The notes under the pieces: model-generated
Told to the model about the DNA's origin: nothing
Database searches by the model: none
Seen by the model: the letters and a program-made list of their open reading frames with translations, nothing else
Source of the DNA: Thalassotalea_E sp964620605
GTDB taxonomy: Bacteria > Pseudomonadota > Gammaproteobacteria > Enterobacterales > Alteromonadaceae
Assembly (NCBI GenBank): GCA_964620605.1
Contig: CAZUHQ010000005.1
Coordinates: forward strand, 1 to 64,000
Reading direction: 5' to 3'
Length of the DNA stretch: 64,000 nt
Shown: one piece after another, positions 1-8,227 of the stretch
Layout: each line of letters starts with the position of its first letter
Numbering within the stretch: the first letter of the stretch is position 1
Made by a program: the position numbers and the translations under genes

Positions 1-942
1 AGTACCGTGAGTATGGACCTTAATAAATATCCATTCTGGGCGGCCTTTGACATGGATATGAGAACTCACCCATTGGTCTATTCTGGACTTTAATGGCGGC
101 ACAGTTTTTCTTACGTCTGCATTCTCGATATGTGGTAAACCTTTTGAGGTTCTCCATTTAAAGTTTATGCCAATAGGTCCCTGGATCATCATCAGATCAC
201 CGCTTGGCTGTTTATTCACTTCAACATCTATGCCGGTATCATGTCCCTTACAATGACCATCTTTGCCGGTTGCGTAATATATTGCGTTGACTTTGCTTGT
301 TTGGCTGGGGCTTGGAGATGAGGGTAAGGTCATGTCAACATAGCAGCCAGTTTCTTTTAACAATTTAAGCTCATTGTTGATACCGCAATAGCTCCCACCT
401 GGTAGGGAGTTATCCAATGCCCAGTTGCCATGAATAAAGGCATACATAAGTTGCCCGGTTTCAGGATGTTTTGGGAGTGCTAAATGCTCTTCATGCAAAG
501 TTTTAGCGAAGTTAGTGATAGTTTTAGTAAAGTTTTCTTCAGTATCATTATCATGATGTAGGTGAATTTCAATTTCGCCAAACCCTCGATAACACATGTC
601 GGAAAGTTTGGCTAAATGTTCGTGACGATATTCTTCCTCCGGGTAGAAAAAGCAATGCTTTGGCATATGACCATCTGCATCTCTATGCTGTTTGGCCATT
701 TCAGGATACTCATAAAACCAACGATCGACACGGGCACGCTCTACTTCAATATCGTCGTTGCGCCATTGTGGTTCGTAATGATCGACAAAACAAAATAGTA
801 CATGCTTAGTTTCTGCTACTTTAGGTCGAGTAAGCATTTGTTTAAGGTAAGAATACAGCCAAATATCCATATTTTTTGCTTTTAAAGCATAGAAGAGTGC
901 GATTAGAGCTAAACAAAACAAGCAAAACAAAATAACCAACAT
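1..942 (-). CDS. Membrane-anchored hypothetical protein, possibly a carbohydrate deacetylase-like hydrolase (partial)
   Basis: Reading the minus strand from an ATG at 942 gives 314 codons open to the window edge, so the C-terminus is missing. Residues 2-20 form one hydrophobic segment (MLVILFCLFCLALIALFYAL), suggesting an N-terminal membrane anchor. The rest is soluble and rich in His and Asp: VDHYEP (about residue 53), HLHHDND (about 127) and FIHGNWALDN (about 168) resemble metal-binding motifs of the polysaccharide deacetylase/glycosidase superfold, but I cannot match them to a named family. The start codon overlaps the stop of the upstream GT2 gene (TAATG), so it is translationally coupled to the exopolysaccharide operon. 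A role in polymer modification is inferred from context. Confidence 0.7.
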   Translation of the reverse strand, partial: MLVILFCLFCLALIALFYALKAKNMDIWLYSYLKQMLTRPKVAETKHVLFCFVDHYEPQWRNDDIEVERARVDRWFYEYPEMAKQHRDADGHMPKHCFFYPEEEYRHEHLAKLSDMCYRGFGEIEIHLHHDNDTEENFTKTITNFAKTLHEEHLALPKHPETGQLMYAFIHGNWALDNSLPGGSYCGINNELKLLKETGCYVDMTLPSSPSPSQTSKVNAIYYATGKDGHCKGHDTGIDVEVNKQPSGDLMMIQGPIGINFKWRTSKGLPHIENADVRKTVPPLKSRIDQWVSSHIHVKGRPEWIFIKVHTHGT

Positions 943-2084
943 TAAGACTTCTCTCCTTGACGAGCGGTACTTTTCCAACCACCATTTTTATGCCCTTTGC
1001 AAAAGCGTAGAAAGCCTTTAGCCAGGGCTAAGTTCATTGATACAAAAAAGCTGATGATGGCAACAAACTTAGGGATTTTATAACCATTTTTTATCTGTGA
1101 TAATCCATAAAATGCGATAGCGTAGAATAAACATTGTCCTGCGAATAAAGCCATAAATGATGGGGTATCAAGCAGTAGCATATTTACTATCAACAAAGCC
1201 AACATAATATGTGGCGCAAACCAGCGGATGACTTTATGAGACCAATAGCACCAGCTCATTAGCCCGATTGTTGGCGATAATGCCCATAAGTTAGCAAAAA
1301 ATGCTTTATAATTGCCGATTCCTATCCGCACACGGCGACCGAATTCTTCCTCAATAGAGGGAGCGACCTCTTCGGTAGCGACGGCTTGATTATTATAGAT
1401 GGTATCATAGCCTTGTTTTTTAACATTCATGACGATACAAAAATCATCTATGATGGTGTCTGTAGGTAATGGCAGGTAAAGTTTGCGGTACATGGCATAG
1501 ATGGCGCCATTGGCACCAAGCATTGAGCCTAATTGAGATTCGGATTCTTTGAGAAACTGCTCATAGCGCCAATAAAAGCCATCGACATTTTGATTGCCAT
1601 CTTCCGTTTCTAATATTAACTCACCTGACACGGCACCGATATTTTTATCAAAACTTCTGACTAACAATGAAACAGCGTCTGGCTGAAAGTCAGTGTTGGC
1701 ATCGGTGAATACCAGTATTTCAGCCGTTGATTTTGCTACCAGATCGTTAAGGACGGATATCTTTCCTCTATTGACGCTGAAATTATATGCTTGTACTCTG
1801 CTATCTGTGAATGATTCGATTATTTCACCTGTCGCATCCTGGCTACCGTCTGAGCCGACTAAAATTTGCAATTTACCTGGATAGTCCTGGGCAAGGGCGT
1901 TTTCAATGCGCGCTTTTATACAGGACTCTTCATTATATGCGGCGATAATGATATCAACAGGCGGATATTCATCTAGCTTCTTCAGTGTAACCGGCTTAGG
2001 TGAAACAACTAATTTTAAGATGATTGGATAAAGAATATAAGAATAAAAAAGTAAGGCTAACAATACCCAGAACAGAACTGTCAT
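942..2084 (-). CDS. Glycosyltransferase family 2 (processive-type, membrane)
   Basis: 380 residues. An N-terminal membrane segment (about 3-25) is followed by a GT-A domain: IIAAYNEE near 48, GSDGSQD near 78 for nucleotide binding, the DxD-like DANTDF near 131, IIDDFCI near 217, and a GRRVRIG segment near 251 in the place of the Q/RxxRW box. Three or four C-terminal hydrophobic segments (about 285-365) follow, the layout of cellulose/hyaluronan synthase-like enzymes that transfer a nucleotide-sugar at the inner membrane. Its ATG overlaps the stop of the acetyltransferase-like gene by 4 bases (ATGA). Donor and acceptor cannot be read from sequence. Likely builds the backbone or a branch of the exopolysaccharide. 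Confidence 0.9.
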   Translation of the reverse strand: MTVLFWVLLALLFYSYILYPIILKLVVSPKPVTLKKLDEYPPVDIIIAAYNEESCIKARIENALAQDYPGKLQILVGSDGSQDATGEIIESFTDSRVQAYNFSVNRGKISVLNDLVAKSTAEILVFTDANTDFQPDAVSLLVRSFDKNIGAVSGELILETEDGNQNVDGFYWRYEQFLKESESQLGSMLGANGAIYAMYRKLYLPLPTDTIIDDFCIVMNVKKQGYDTIYNNQAVATEEVAPSIEEEFGRRVRIGIGNYKAFFANLWALSPTIGLMSWCYWSHKVIRWFAPHIMLALLIVNMLLLDTPSFMALFAGQCLFYAIAFYGLSQIKNGYKIPKFVAIISFFVSMNLALAKGFLRFCKGHKNGGWKSTARQGEKS

Positions 2085-2593
2085 TCAAATGTTTCCTTGT
2101 TAATAATACGGCCTGGGATGCCGACGGCTGTGGAATCCTTAGGGACATTTTTGACGATAACAGCATTAGCACCTATTTTGGCATTGTCACCTATAGTAAC
2201 ATCGCCAATGATCTTGGCACCAGCACCGATGAATATATTGTTACCCAGCACAGGTGATTTACCTTTCTCATCCCCGATAACTACACCACTTTCCAGGTAA
2301 ATGTTTTTACCTCCTTTGACCTTAGAATTAATTACCACACCAACTGGGTGGACTAGGACAAAACCACTGTCAAAATCTGCCTTAGCGCCGATCACACAGC
2401 CATAAAGTATTTTATTAAGCCATTGCAAGATGATGACTAAAGGGAAAAGTTTATAATGGTTACAGGTCTGGGTTATCCGGTACAGAATATTAGCCCCGGT
2501 GCCATCGGTTAGCGCTGTTCTGAATAAATTCATATCACAGCCGTCTGATTTAAACAGTGCCTGTTTACTTTTTAAATCTTCAATTATTTTCAT
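2081..2593 (-). CDS. Serine acetyltransferase-like (left-handed beta-helix) O-acetyltransferase
   Basis: 170 residues, shorter than housekeeping CysE (about 270). Residues 75-165 carry hexapeptide repeats of the left-handed beta-helix type (VVIGDE, IFIGAGA, VTIGDNA, AKIGANA), ending with the VGIPGRII tail typical of the CysE/NodL group. The N-terminus (1-60) is helical with no signal peptide, so the protein is cytoplasmic. Between two glycosyltransferase genes (1-base gap upstream, 4-base overlap downstream), it more likely acetylates a sugar or lipid-linked saccharide than serine. That role is inferred; the fold is clear. Confidence 0.85.
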   Translation of the reverse strand: MKIIEDLKSKQALFKSDGCDMNLFRTALTDGTGANILYRITQTCNHYKLFPLVIILQWLNKILYGCVIGAKADFDSGFVLVHPVGVVINSKVKGGKNIYLESGVVIGDEKGKSPVLGNNIFIGAGAKIIGDVTIGDNAKIGANAVIVKNVPKDSTAVGIPGRIINKETFE

Positions 2594-2594
2594 C

Positions 2595-3761
2595 TTATGA
2601 AGCCAGTCTTAAAATTTCTTCTGCATTGTGGAGCCACTGACGTTGTTCAACTATGTATTTCCTAGCTTGTTGCCCTACTTTTTCAAGATTTTCTGGCGAT
2701 TTAGCTAAAGATAGTACTTTTTCTATGCATTCTTTTTTATCACCTGGGGTAAACAGCCAGCTATTTTCTCCATCTGTGACTACTTCCTGCATTGGGGAAA
2801 ACGCGGGTACTAGCATACCACAGGCCATCGACATAAATTCAAAATGTTTCATCGATGAACCATATAAATTAGAATCAGGCAGTATACCATAGTCCATAAT
2901 TGCCAGATACTTAGGCACATCCTTATGGGCAACATTACCGGTAAGGATGATTTGTTCATTTAACTGATATTTATCGATTAAAGCGGCAATTTCCGGATAA
3001 CAAACGCCATCTCCCACCAACAGGAAAGCCAGGTTTGGATGTTGCTTTAATATCGGTGATATTTCTTCGATAAACCAGACGATGCCATGCCATTTCACGA
3101 AGGCGCCAACATAGCCACAGACTGTTTTTCCTGTTAGTTTGAGGCTCTCTTTTAAATCGTCAGATTGATACTTTGACGGATTAAAATATTCAGGATCTGC
3201 TGCATTTGGACACACGGATGATGGTGCTATCTTTCCGTATTCCTTAATTGATAATTGTTGAAAATAAGTTGAAATAAATACTAAGCCGGTAGCATTTTGA
3301 AAGCACCATTTCTCAATCTTTCGCGCCAGCTTATTGAAGAATAAAGGGCGAACACGCTCAACCAGAGCGGAATCATTTATTTCTATAACTATTGGAATAT
3401 TGCGTTTGCGGGCGCAGTAGATGCCAGCAAACATAAACAGGGAATAACGTTCATAAATAAGTTCTACCTGATGGCACTTTATCGCTTTAGGCAATCTGAA
3501 AAAAATCAACAAGTTATATGCTAGCTCAAATAGTTCAAATAGAAATTCCGGAAAATACTTGGTTAGCTTGGCGATGGATGCAACTGGGTTGGGCTTTTTC
3601 TCTGTTGCCCGATCAGGGACGCTTTCATGTTCAGGATCTGAGCCGGGAAATGATAGTATATTGACCGTATGTTGCAGCTTTCTTAGCGCCCTTACTATGC
3701 CCATGATATGAACACCTTCGGCGCCTCGCCCCCGCGTTCGTTGATGATACAAAATATTCAT
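2595..3761 (-). CDS. Glycosyltransferase family 4
   Basis: 388 residues with two Rossmann-like halves of the GT-B fold. The N-terminal half opens with ILYHQRTRGRGAEGVHI, where a glycine-rich acceptor loop is usual. The C-terminal half has VGAFVKWHGI near 217, LLVGDGV near 247, and the donor-binding segment SSMKHFEFMSMACG near 305, which matches the GT4 E-x7-E region. A retaining transfer from a nucleotide-sugar in exopolysaccharide assembly is expected; the sugar is unknown. A 62-base gap separates it from the next GT4 gene upstream, and its stop lies one base before the acetyltransferase-like start, so the genes are probably co-transcribed. Confidence 0.92.
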   Translation of the reverse strand: MNILYHQRTRGRGAEGVHIMGIVRALRKLQHTVNILSFPGSDPEHESVPDRATEKKPNPVASIAKLTKYFPEFLFELFELAYNLLIFFRLPKAIKCHQVELIYERYSLFMFAGIYCARKRNIPIVIEINDSALVERVRPLFFNKLARKIEKWCFQNATGLVFISTYFQQLSIKEYGKIAPSSVCPNAADPEYFNPSKYQSDDLKESLKLTGKTVCGYVGAFVKWHGIVWFIEEISPILKQHPNLAFLLVGDGVCYPEIAALIDKYQLNEQIILTGNVAHKDVPKYLAIMDYGILPDSNLYGSSMKHFEFMSMACGMLVPAFSPMQEVVTDGENSWLFTPGDKKECIEKVLSLAKSPENLEKVGQQARKYIVEQRQWLHNAEEILRLAS

Positions 3762-3823
3762 TAAATTTCCCGTATTATTCTTGTTATCGCCCTGATAAAA
3801 ATAAACTTATTTTTTTTTCAATT

Positions 3824-4936
3824 TTAATCACTATAGGATAATAGCATTGTCTTTAATTGCTGAGCATTTTTTTGCCAATCAAATTTATCGGCTGAATTAG
3901 TAATCTTGTCCTTATCCCAGACATGTTGTAATGCCTTCTTTAACGTATTTGCTACTGCCTGACTATCAATGCTATTGACCAAAAAGCCATTATGGCCATC
4001 TTCCAATATTTCTGGAATACCACCAACTGCGGTTGCAACAGATGGAATACCACAACTCATGGCCTCTAATATGACATTTGGCACACCTTCGGCGTGGCTT
4101 GGCAGCAGTAATAGATAAGAAGACTTTAAAATATCGGCTATTTCTGTATGAGATTTTGCACCTAGAAATTCTACTCGCTGTGAAAGTTTTAATCTTTCTG
4201 TATTTGTTTTAAGCTCGGTTAAATCCGGACCATCGCCGATGAATGTCAGTTCAAATGTTGGAAACTCTTCAGCTATTTTGGCAAAACCTTCTAATGCTTC
4301 AAAGACACCTTTGCTGCGCTTGATATTACCGACGAATAGAATTCGATGGGCTTGTGTTTGGTCATCTGGCGAGAAAACGGCTTTATTAACACCATTGTAT
4401 ATTACAACGGGTTTATCTTGTTTTACCCCAGATGAAATTAATTTGTTTTTTAAAGCATTACTGACGCACATTACTTTTTTAGCGTGGTTAGCCAGCCAGA
4501 CGATTTGCTTTCTTCTTACTGGGTATTGGCAATGGACGTTTACATCACTGCCATGCACTTTCAAAAAAAAAGGCCGATTAAAGAGTTTAGCTAATAAACA
4601 TCCAGCTAAGCCATCCGGATATGACCAGCAAGTAAAGAATACCTCGGGTTTAAATTGCTTTATGGAAAAAAAAGAATTAATTAATAGCGAAAAAAATAAT
4701 AGTAGACCATTAATTGGAGTACCAATAACGGGTAGATATATCTGCCAGACATAACTGACATTATCCTGTTGTTTTGTATTTTGTTTAAGCCATTGTGTGA
4801 TAGGAATGGGAACGATGATTTTAATATTAAAATCATCGTTAAGGTTGTCTAATTGAATTTTGTTATATGTTCCACGTGTTGGTTGCCAAGGCAAAGGATA
4901 AACATTGGTAATAACTAATAAATTTTTTTTTGTCAT
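3824..4936 (-). CDS. Glycosyltransferase family 4
   Basis: 370 residues, GT-B fold. The acceptor half contains FLKVHGSDVNV near 124, a typical GT4 signature. The donor half contains FVGNIKRSKG near 202, FIGDGPD near 232, and AEGVPNVILEAMSCG near 282, the classic E-x7-E motif followed by PSVATAVGGIPE. It resembles teichuronic-acid and capsule glycosyltransferases (TuaC/WcaL-like), but the donor cannot be told. It starts 12 bases after the beta-helix gene stops, so it is probably in the same transcript. The Shine-Dalgarno site is weak, which suggests translation from read-through. Confidence 0.93.
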   Translation of the reverse strand: MTKKNLLVITNVYPLPWQPTRGTYNKIQLDNLNDDFNIKIIVPIPITQWLKQNTKQQDNVSYVWQIYLPVIGTPINGLLLFFSLLINSFFSIKQFKPEVFFTCWSYPDGLAGCLLAKLFNRPFFLKVHGSDVNVHCQYPVRRKQIVWLANHAKKVMCVSNALKNKLISSGVKQDKPVVIYNGVNKAVFSPDDQTQAHRILFVGNIKRSKGVFEALEGFAKIAEEFPTFELTFIGDGPDLTELKTNTERLKLSQRVEFLGAKSHTEIADILKSSYLLLLPSHAEGVPNVILEAMSCGIPSVATAVGGIPEILEDGHNGFLVNSIDSQAVANTLKKALQHVWDKDKITNSADKFDWQKNAQQLKTMLLSYSD

Positions 4937-4948
4937 ATTACTTTATGA

Positions 4949-6871
4949 TTACTCAACGATTGCAAAATACCATTGCCCTTCGCTAACAGGACCATTTCTC
5001 CAAGGAGTTAATTGTAATTTAACGAAACCAGAATCAAGTTTTACGTAATATACGCCAACTTCTTCGATACCAAGCTCTTGAAAGCTGACCTCGATCGTCT
5101 TTAAGCCTTCGCGGGTATCACCTGGCTCGATGTCAAAATTTGCAATGATGTTAGCATTATTATCATAAATTGTAATATACCTATTGGCTGTCCAGGTAAA
5201 GTCTGTATTGCTGGTAAACTCTAGCATAATGCGACTATCTAATGTTGTTCTGCTAAATGGCGCAGGGTAAACACTTTCAATGCCGTTCACTGCTTGTGTA
5301 AAGTTACCTTGTTCGGCAATGGGCCAAGTATCTGTGTTATTAGGATCAATAATGATGTCGTTATCGTCACCAGTGCCACCACTTACATCGCTTTCCAAGG
5401 CTCCTAAATCTAGGGCATTTCCTATAGCTTCTCTTGATATAAGTTGCAGTGTATCGCTGTATTGATAGCTTACTGGGAAGTTTTCATTGTCGTTTGTTGC
5501 TGAGAGAGTGGCTGAATCTATCGCTGACGAAGCGGCTATTATACTAAGTTGATAGCTGGATTTATCTAAAAAACTAATATCGCTTCCTTGTATCAATATA
5601 CCGTCATTGGTGTAGCTACCTTTGAATTCTTGGACATTATCGGAGTATACGGCGGTCGCAGAATTCATCCAGTTGGTTCCTGAGAGCACCATGTTGCCAT
5701 ATTCTGAAAGCCAACTGACATATGAATTGCCATTAGCATAGAAGATATTATTTGAGGCATTTACCGTTTCATCATTAGTATCCATAATAAATAACCGGGT
5801 GCGCCAACTCCTAGGGAGAGTTTCATGCTGCGAGTATAAATCGGTATAAACAGTATTATGAAAAAAGTGCAGAGTTCCTTTCCTGTAAATATCGAACACT
5901 CCAGTATCGCCGCCGTAGTGAATTAGTCTTGATGAGAAGGGGAGATCGCCATTATTGGTGGCAGATATAATGATATTTCCATACACCCAGGTATCGTGAA
6001 AATTTTCTTCTTTAGTTATTATTTTATAACTATCTTCCGGATCAACCAGATCTATGGCATAGGTTCCTGCAATTATTTTGTTATAACGGATAACTGTGCC
6101 CGAAGAACGATCTTTGATAGCAGCTCCTTGAGCGAGAGGGCGTAAATGTTCAAACGAGTTGCTTTCAATAGTAATACCTGCAGCCTGAGTATAAATATGA
6201 TGTTGACGAAAGCTATCGGCCACGCCATTACTGTTAAATGTATTACCTGTTATGGTGATATTTCTTGAAACATCTTCTTCACTATTCTTTGATAATACAA
6301 ATACCCCGTTACCGTTATCTTCTATGGTGCAGTCTTTTATTGTTAATGTATCTACCAAGTTTGCCCAAACCGCTGCAGAACTATTATCGTAGGTTCGAGT
6401 GTTGTTGTATTGATCGGTAAATTGGTTATTACTGCTAGCGCCTGTTAAATGTAAATTTTCAATAATGATATTGGCAGGCTTCTCGCCCCAGCGTAAATTT
6501 TTTCCTCGCTTTATCAATATTAACGCGTTCGCTTCATCCCATTCTTCACTAAAAAAATTTGTTAGATTTTCTGGCGTTATTGCATTCTCACCAGAGAGAA
6601 TTGGTTTTTTGCCCTCGTCGTTAGAAATGCCTTTTATATGTATAGGCTGCTCTTTCGTGCCTATAGCACTTAATCCAATCTTTGTTCTATATGGTTCAAG
6701 TCTATAGTGAATTTCTACGGTATCTCCAGCCTTTAGTGCTAGCCAAGGGACATCGTTAAGCTCATTGAGTGCTTGAGCAGGACCGACAGAATATATTTGG
6801 CTGGTGCAATTGGTTGAAATGATTAAGTAAAGAAAAGCTACTTTGCTGTATTTAAGGATAAAACTACTCAT
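4949..6871 (-). CDS. Secreted right-handed parallel beta-helix repeat protein
   Basis: 640 residues with an N-terminal hydrophobic export signal (about 8-24) ending at STNC; position -1 is Asn, so a lipobox is doubtful. Residues 75-400 hold repeated short beta-strand units (for example IIIENLHLTG, LTIKDCTIEDN, ITITGNTFNSN, ITIESNSFEH), the pattern of pectate-lyase-like beta-helix carbohydrate-binding or -cleaving proteins. A Gly/Asp-rich linker near 495-510 leads to a beta-rich C-terminal domain (about 515-640). A Shine-Dalgarno AAGG precedes the ATG. Placed between the PEP-CTERM gene and two glycosyltransferases, it probably binds, trims or epimerises the exported polysaccharide. Enzymatic activity is not demonstrable from sequence. 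Confidence 0.85.
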   Translation of the reverse strand: MSSFILKYSKVAFLYLIISTNCTSQIYSVGPAQALNELNDVPWLALKAGDTVEIHYRLEPYRTKIGLSAIGTKEQPIHIKGISNDEGKKPILSGENAITPENLTNFFSEEWDEANALILIKRGKNLRWGEKPANIIIENLHLTGASSNNQFTDQYNNTRTYDNSSAAVWANLVDTLTIKDCTIEDNGNGVFVLSKNSEEDVSRNITITGNTFNSNGVADSFRQHHIYTQAAGITIESNSFEHLRPLAQGAAIKDRSSGTVIRYNKIIAGTYAIDLVDPEDSYKIITKEENFHDTWVYGNIIISATNNGDLPFSSRLIHYGGDTGVFDIYRKGTLHFFHNTVYTDLYSQHETLPRSWRTRLFIMDTNDETVNASNNIFYANGNSYVSWLSEYGNMVLSGTNWMNSATAVYSDNVQEFKGSYTNDGILIQGSDISFLDKSSYQLSIIAASSAIDSATLSATNDNENFPVSYQYSDTLQLISREAIGNALDLGALESDVSGGTGDDNDIIIDPNNTDTWPIAEQGNFTQAVNGIESVYPAPFSRTTLDSRIMLEFTSNTDFTWTANRYITIYDNNANIIANFDIEPGDTREGLKTIEVSFQELGIEEVGVYYVKLDSGFVKLQLTPWRNGPVSEGQWYFAIVE

Positions 6872-6975
6872 AATAAAGCCTTAAAATATCAAATTAATAA
6901 TAAACGTACTGAATAAAATTTAAACAGATAAAGCTAAGTGTAGCTTAAAATACAATTATACTTAGATGTGAGTAG

Positions 6976-7003
6976 AAAAAAAGCCGACTATAGTAGTCGG
7001 CTT
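6976..7003 (-). terminator. Intrinsic terminator after the PEP-CTERM gene
   Basis: On the minus strand, 24 bases past the PEP-CTERM stop, a 10-base perfect stem (arms 6994-7003 and 6981-6990, loop of 3) runs directly into a T-tract. This is a strong rho-independent terminator, so the PEP-CTERM gene is probably a single-gene transcript separated from the beta-helix/glycosyltransferase operon. Confidence 0.92.
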
Positions 7004-7026
7004 AATAGTAACCTGTTATCGCTTTC

Positions 7027-8037
7027 TTAGCTGTTACGACGCTTTCTGTTAGCAAAACCTGCACCCAGAAGACCTAAGCCAAAAATAGCAATAGTTGACG
7101 GCTCTGGTACAGTACTTACTTTAAATTGCGCGGCTAATACGTTTTGTTGTTCTTCAACAGTAACAAAACCAAAACATGCAGGTTGATTATTTGAACACTC
7201 ATAACCGTCAGATAATGTTGTTAAACCTGATAAACGAGTAGTTACATAATAAATAGTATCACCCCAACCTGCGATAGGTTGCATAAGTGCATCAACTAAT
7301 ACAAATGGAACTGTAAACTCTAAGAAGTCAGGGCCAACAACAGGATCAAATGGTAAAGCTTCTAGACCAGTGATTTCAAAGATATCACCACAGCCATTGA
7401 CATTGTCTCCTATACCGTGAGGATTTCCATCAGGACAGCCACCTAAATCGTCAGCTTTGTTTGGAGTTTCAAAAAAGTTAATACCAAATTGTAATTGAGG
7501 AGCAAAATAAGGCGCATTCGCTAATAATGCTGTTTCGTCGTCTCCTTCATTATCCCAAGTAGCTGGTGTTAGTGATAAGCCATCAAGAACATTTGCTGTC
7601 AGTAATGAATCACCAACAATGATCCAGTTTTCATGAGTGATGTTTGTACCATCTGCCCAGTTCCAATCATTAGTAGTAATTGTGTCATTGATTGGACTTG
7701 AAATATCAAGACTACTGCGAGGGTCATTCTTTGAGTTGGCAGGTACACCCCAAGTCAAGCTAGTGTGTAATGCGTTATCAGTACCGTCGACAATAAAGTC
7801 ACCATTGGTATCTAAGATATTACCCGCATTGCTTGTCAAAGGGCTGTTGTCTCCAGTTGCTGAGTTACCACTTGCAGTAACTTCATCACCTGTATATGTC
7901 GGTGTTGATTCGCCAGTCCATGAAGCAAAACCTGCTTGGTTACTGTATGTCCATGAGGTAACTACACCAGCGTTAGCGCTAGCAGTAAATAATGATGCTG
8001 CTATAAGTGATGCGCAGACTTTAAGTTTATAATTCAT
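7027..8037 (-). CDS. THxN-family PEP-CTERM sorting-domain protein
   Basis: 336 residues. A Sec signal peptide (about 1-23, ending ASANA) is followed by a Thr/Asn/Asp-rich secreted domain, then a C-terminal sorting signal: VPEPST at 310-315, a hydrophobic stretch (about 316-328) and the basic tail NRKRR. This is the tripartite PEP-CTERM signal recognised and cleaved by exosortases. THEN at 134-137 fits the THxN motif that names one PEP-CTERM subfamily. A strong AAAGGAAAG ribosome site precedes the ATG. It is the only PEP-CTERM substrate in the window and is flanked by its own sigma-54 promoter and terminator. Its role is presumably as a surface or matrix protein anchored with, or embedded in, the exopolysaccharide. 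Confidence 0.95.
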   Translation of the reverse strand: MNYKLKVCASLIAASLFTASANAGVVTSWTYSNQAGFASWTGESTPTYTGDEVTASGNSATGDNSPLTSNAGNILDTNGDFIVDGTDNALHTSLTWGVPANSKNDPRSSLDISSPINDTITTNDWNWADGTNITHENWIIVGDSLLTANVLDGLSLTPATWDNEGDDETALLANAPYFAPQLQFGINFFETPNKADDLGGCPDGNPHGIGDNVNGCGDIFEITGLEALPFDPVVGPDFLEFTVPFVLVDALMQPIAGWGDTIYYVTTRLSGLTTLSDGYECSNNQPACFGFVTVEEQQNVLAAQFKVSTVPEPSTIAIFGLGLLGAGFANRKRRNS

Positions 8038-8100
8038 GCTCTTTCCTTTAGCTGTTACAAATAATGTGAATGAGATTAGTATTATGCTGTGCCTAGTAAA

Positions 8101-8115
8101 GCATACACCGTGCCA
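8101..8115 (-). promoter_or_regulatory. Sigma-54 (-24/-12) promoter of the PEP-CTERM gene
   Basis: On the minus strand the 15 bases TGGCACGGTGTATGC match the RpoN consensus TGGCACG-N4-TTGC at 10 of 11 fixed positions, with the essential GG and GC spaced exactly right. It lies 63 bases upstream of the ATG at 8037, leaving a leader of roughly 50 bases. Known biology: several PEP-CTERM genes are driven by sigma-54 with the PrsK/PrsR two-component system. No PrsR gene lies in this window. Confidence 0.85.
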
Positions 8116-8227
8116 GATTGAAAAAATTGTTATTCTTCAATGATTTATTTAGATTTACGAATGTTGGTAGTTTTATGGTGTAAAAAAAACTGACAAAGAT
8201 TTTTAATTGTTCCGCGAGCTAACCTAA

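Noticed and set aside
616..798. 60-codon plus-strand frame
   Set aside because: Antisense to the partial membrane-anchored gene that reads through the whole region on the minus strand.
4239..4754. 171-codon plus-strand frame
   Set aside because: Shadow of the GT4 gene on the minus strand; no ribosome site and no family resemblance.
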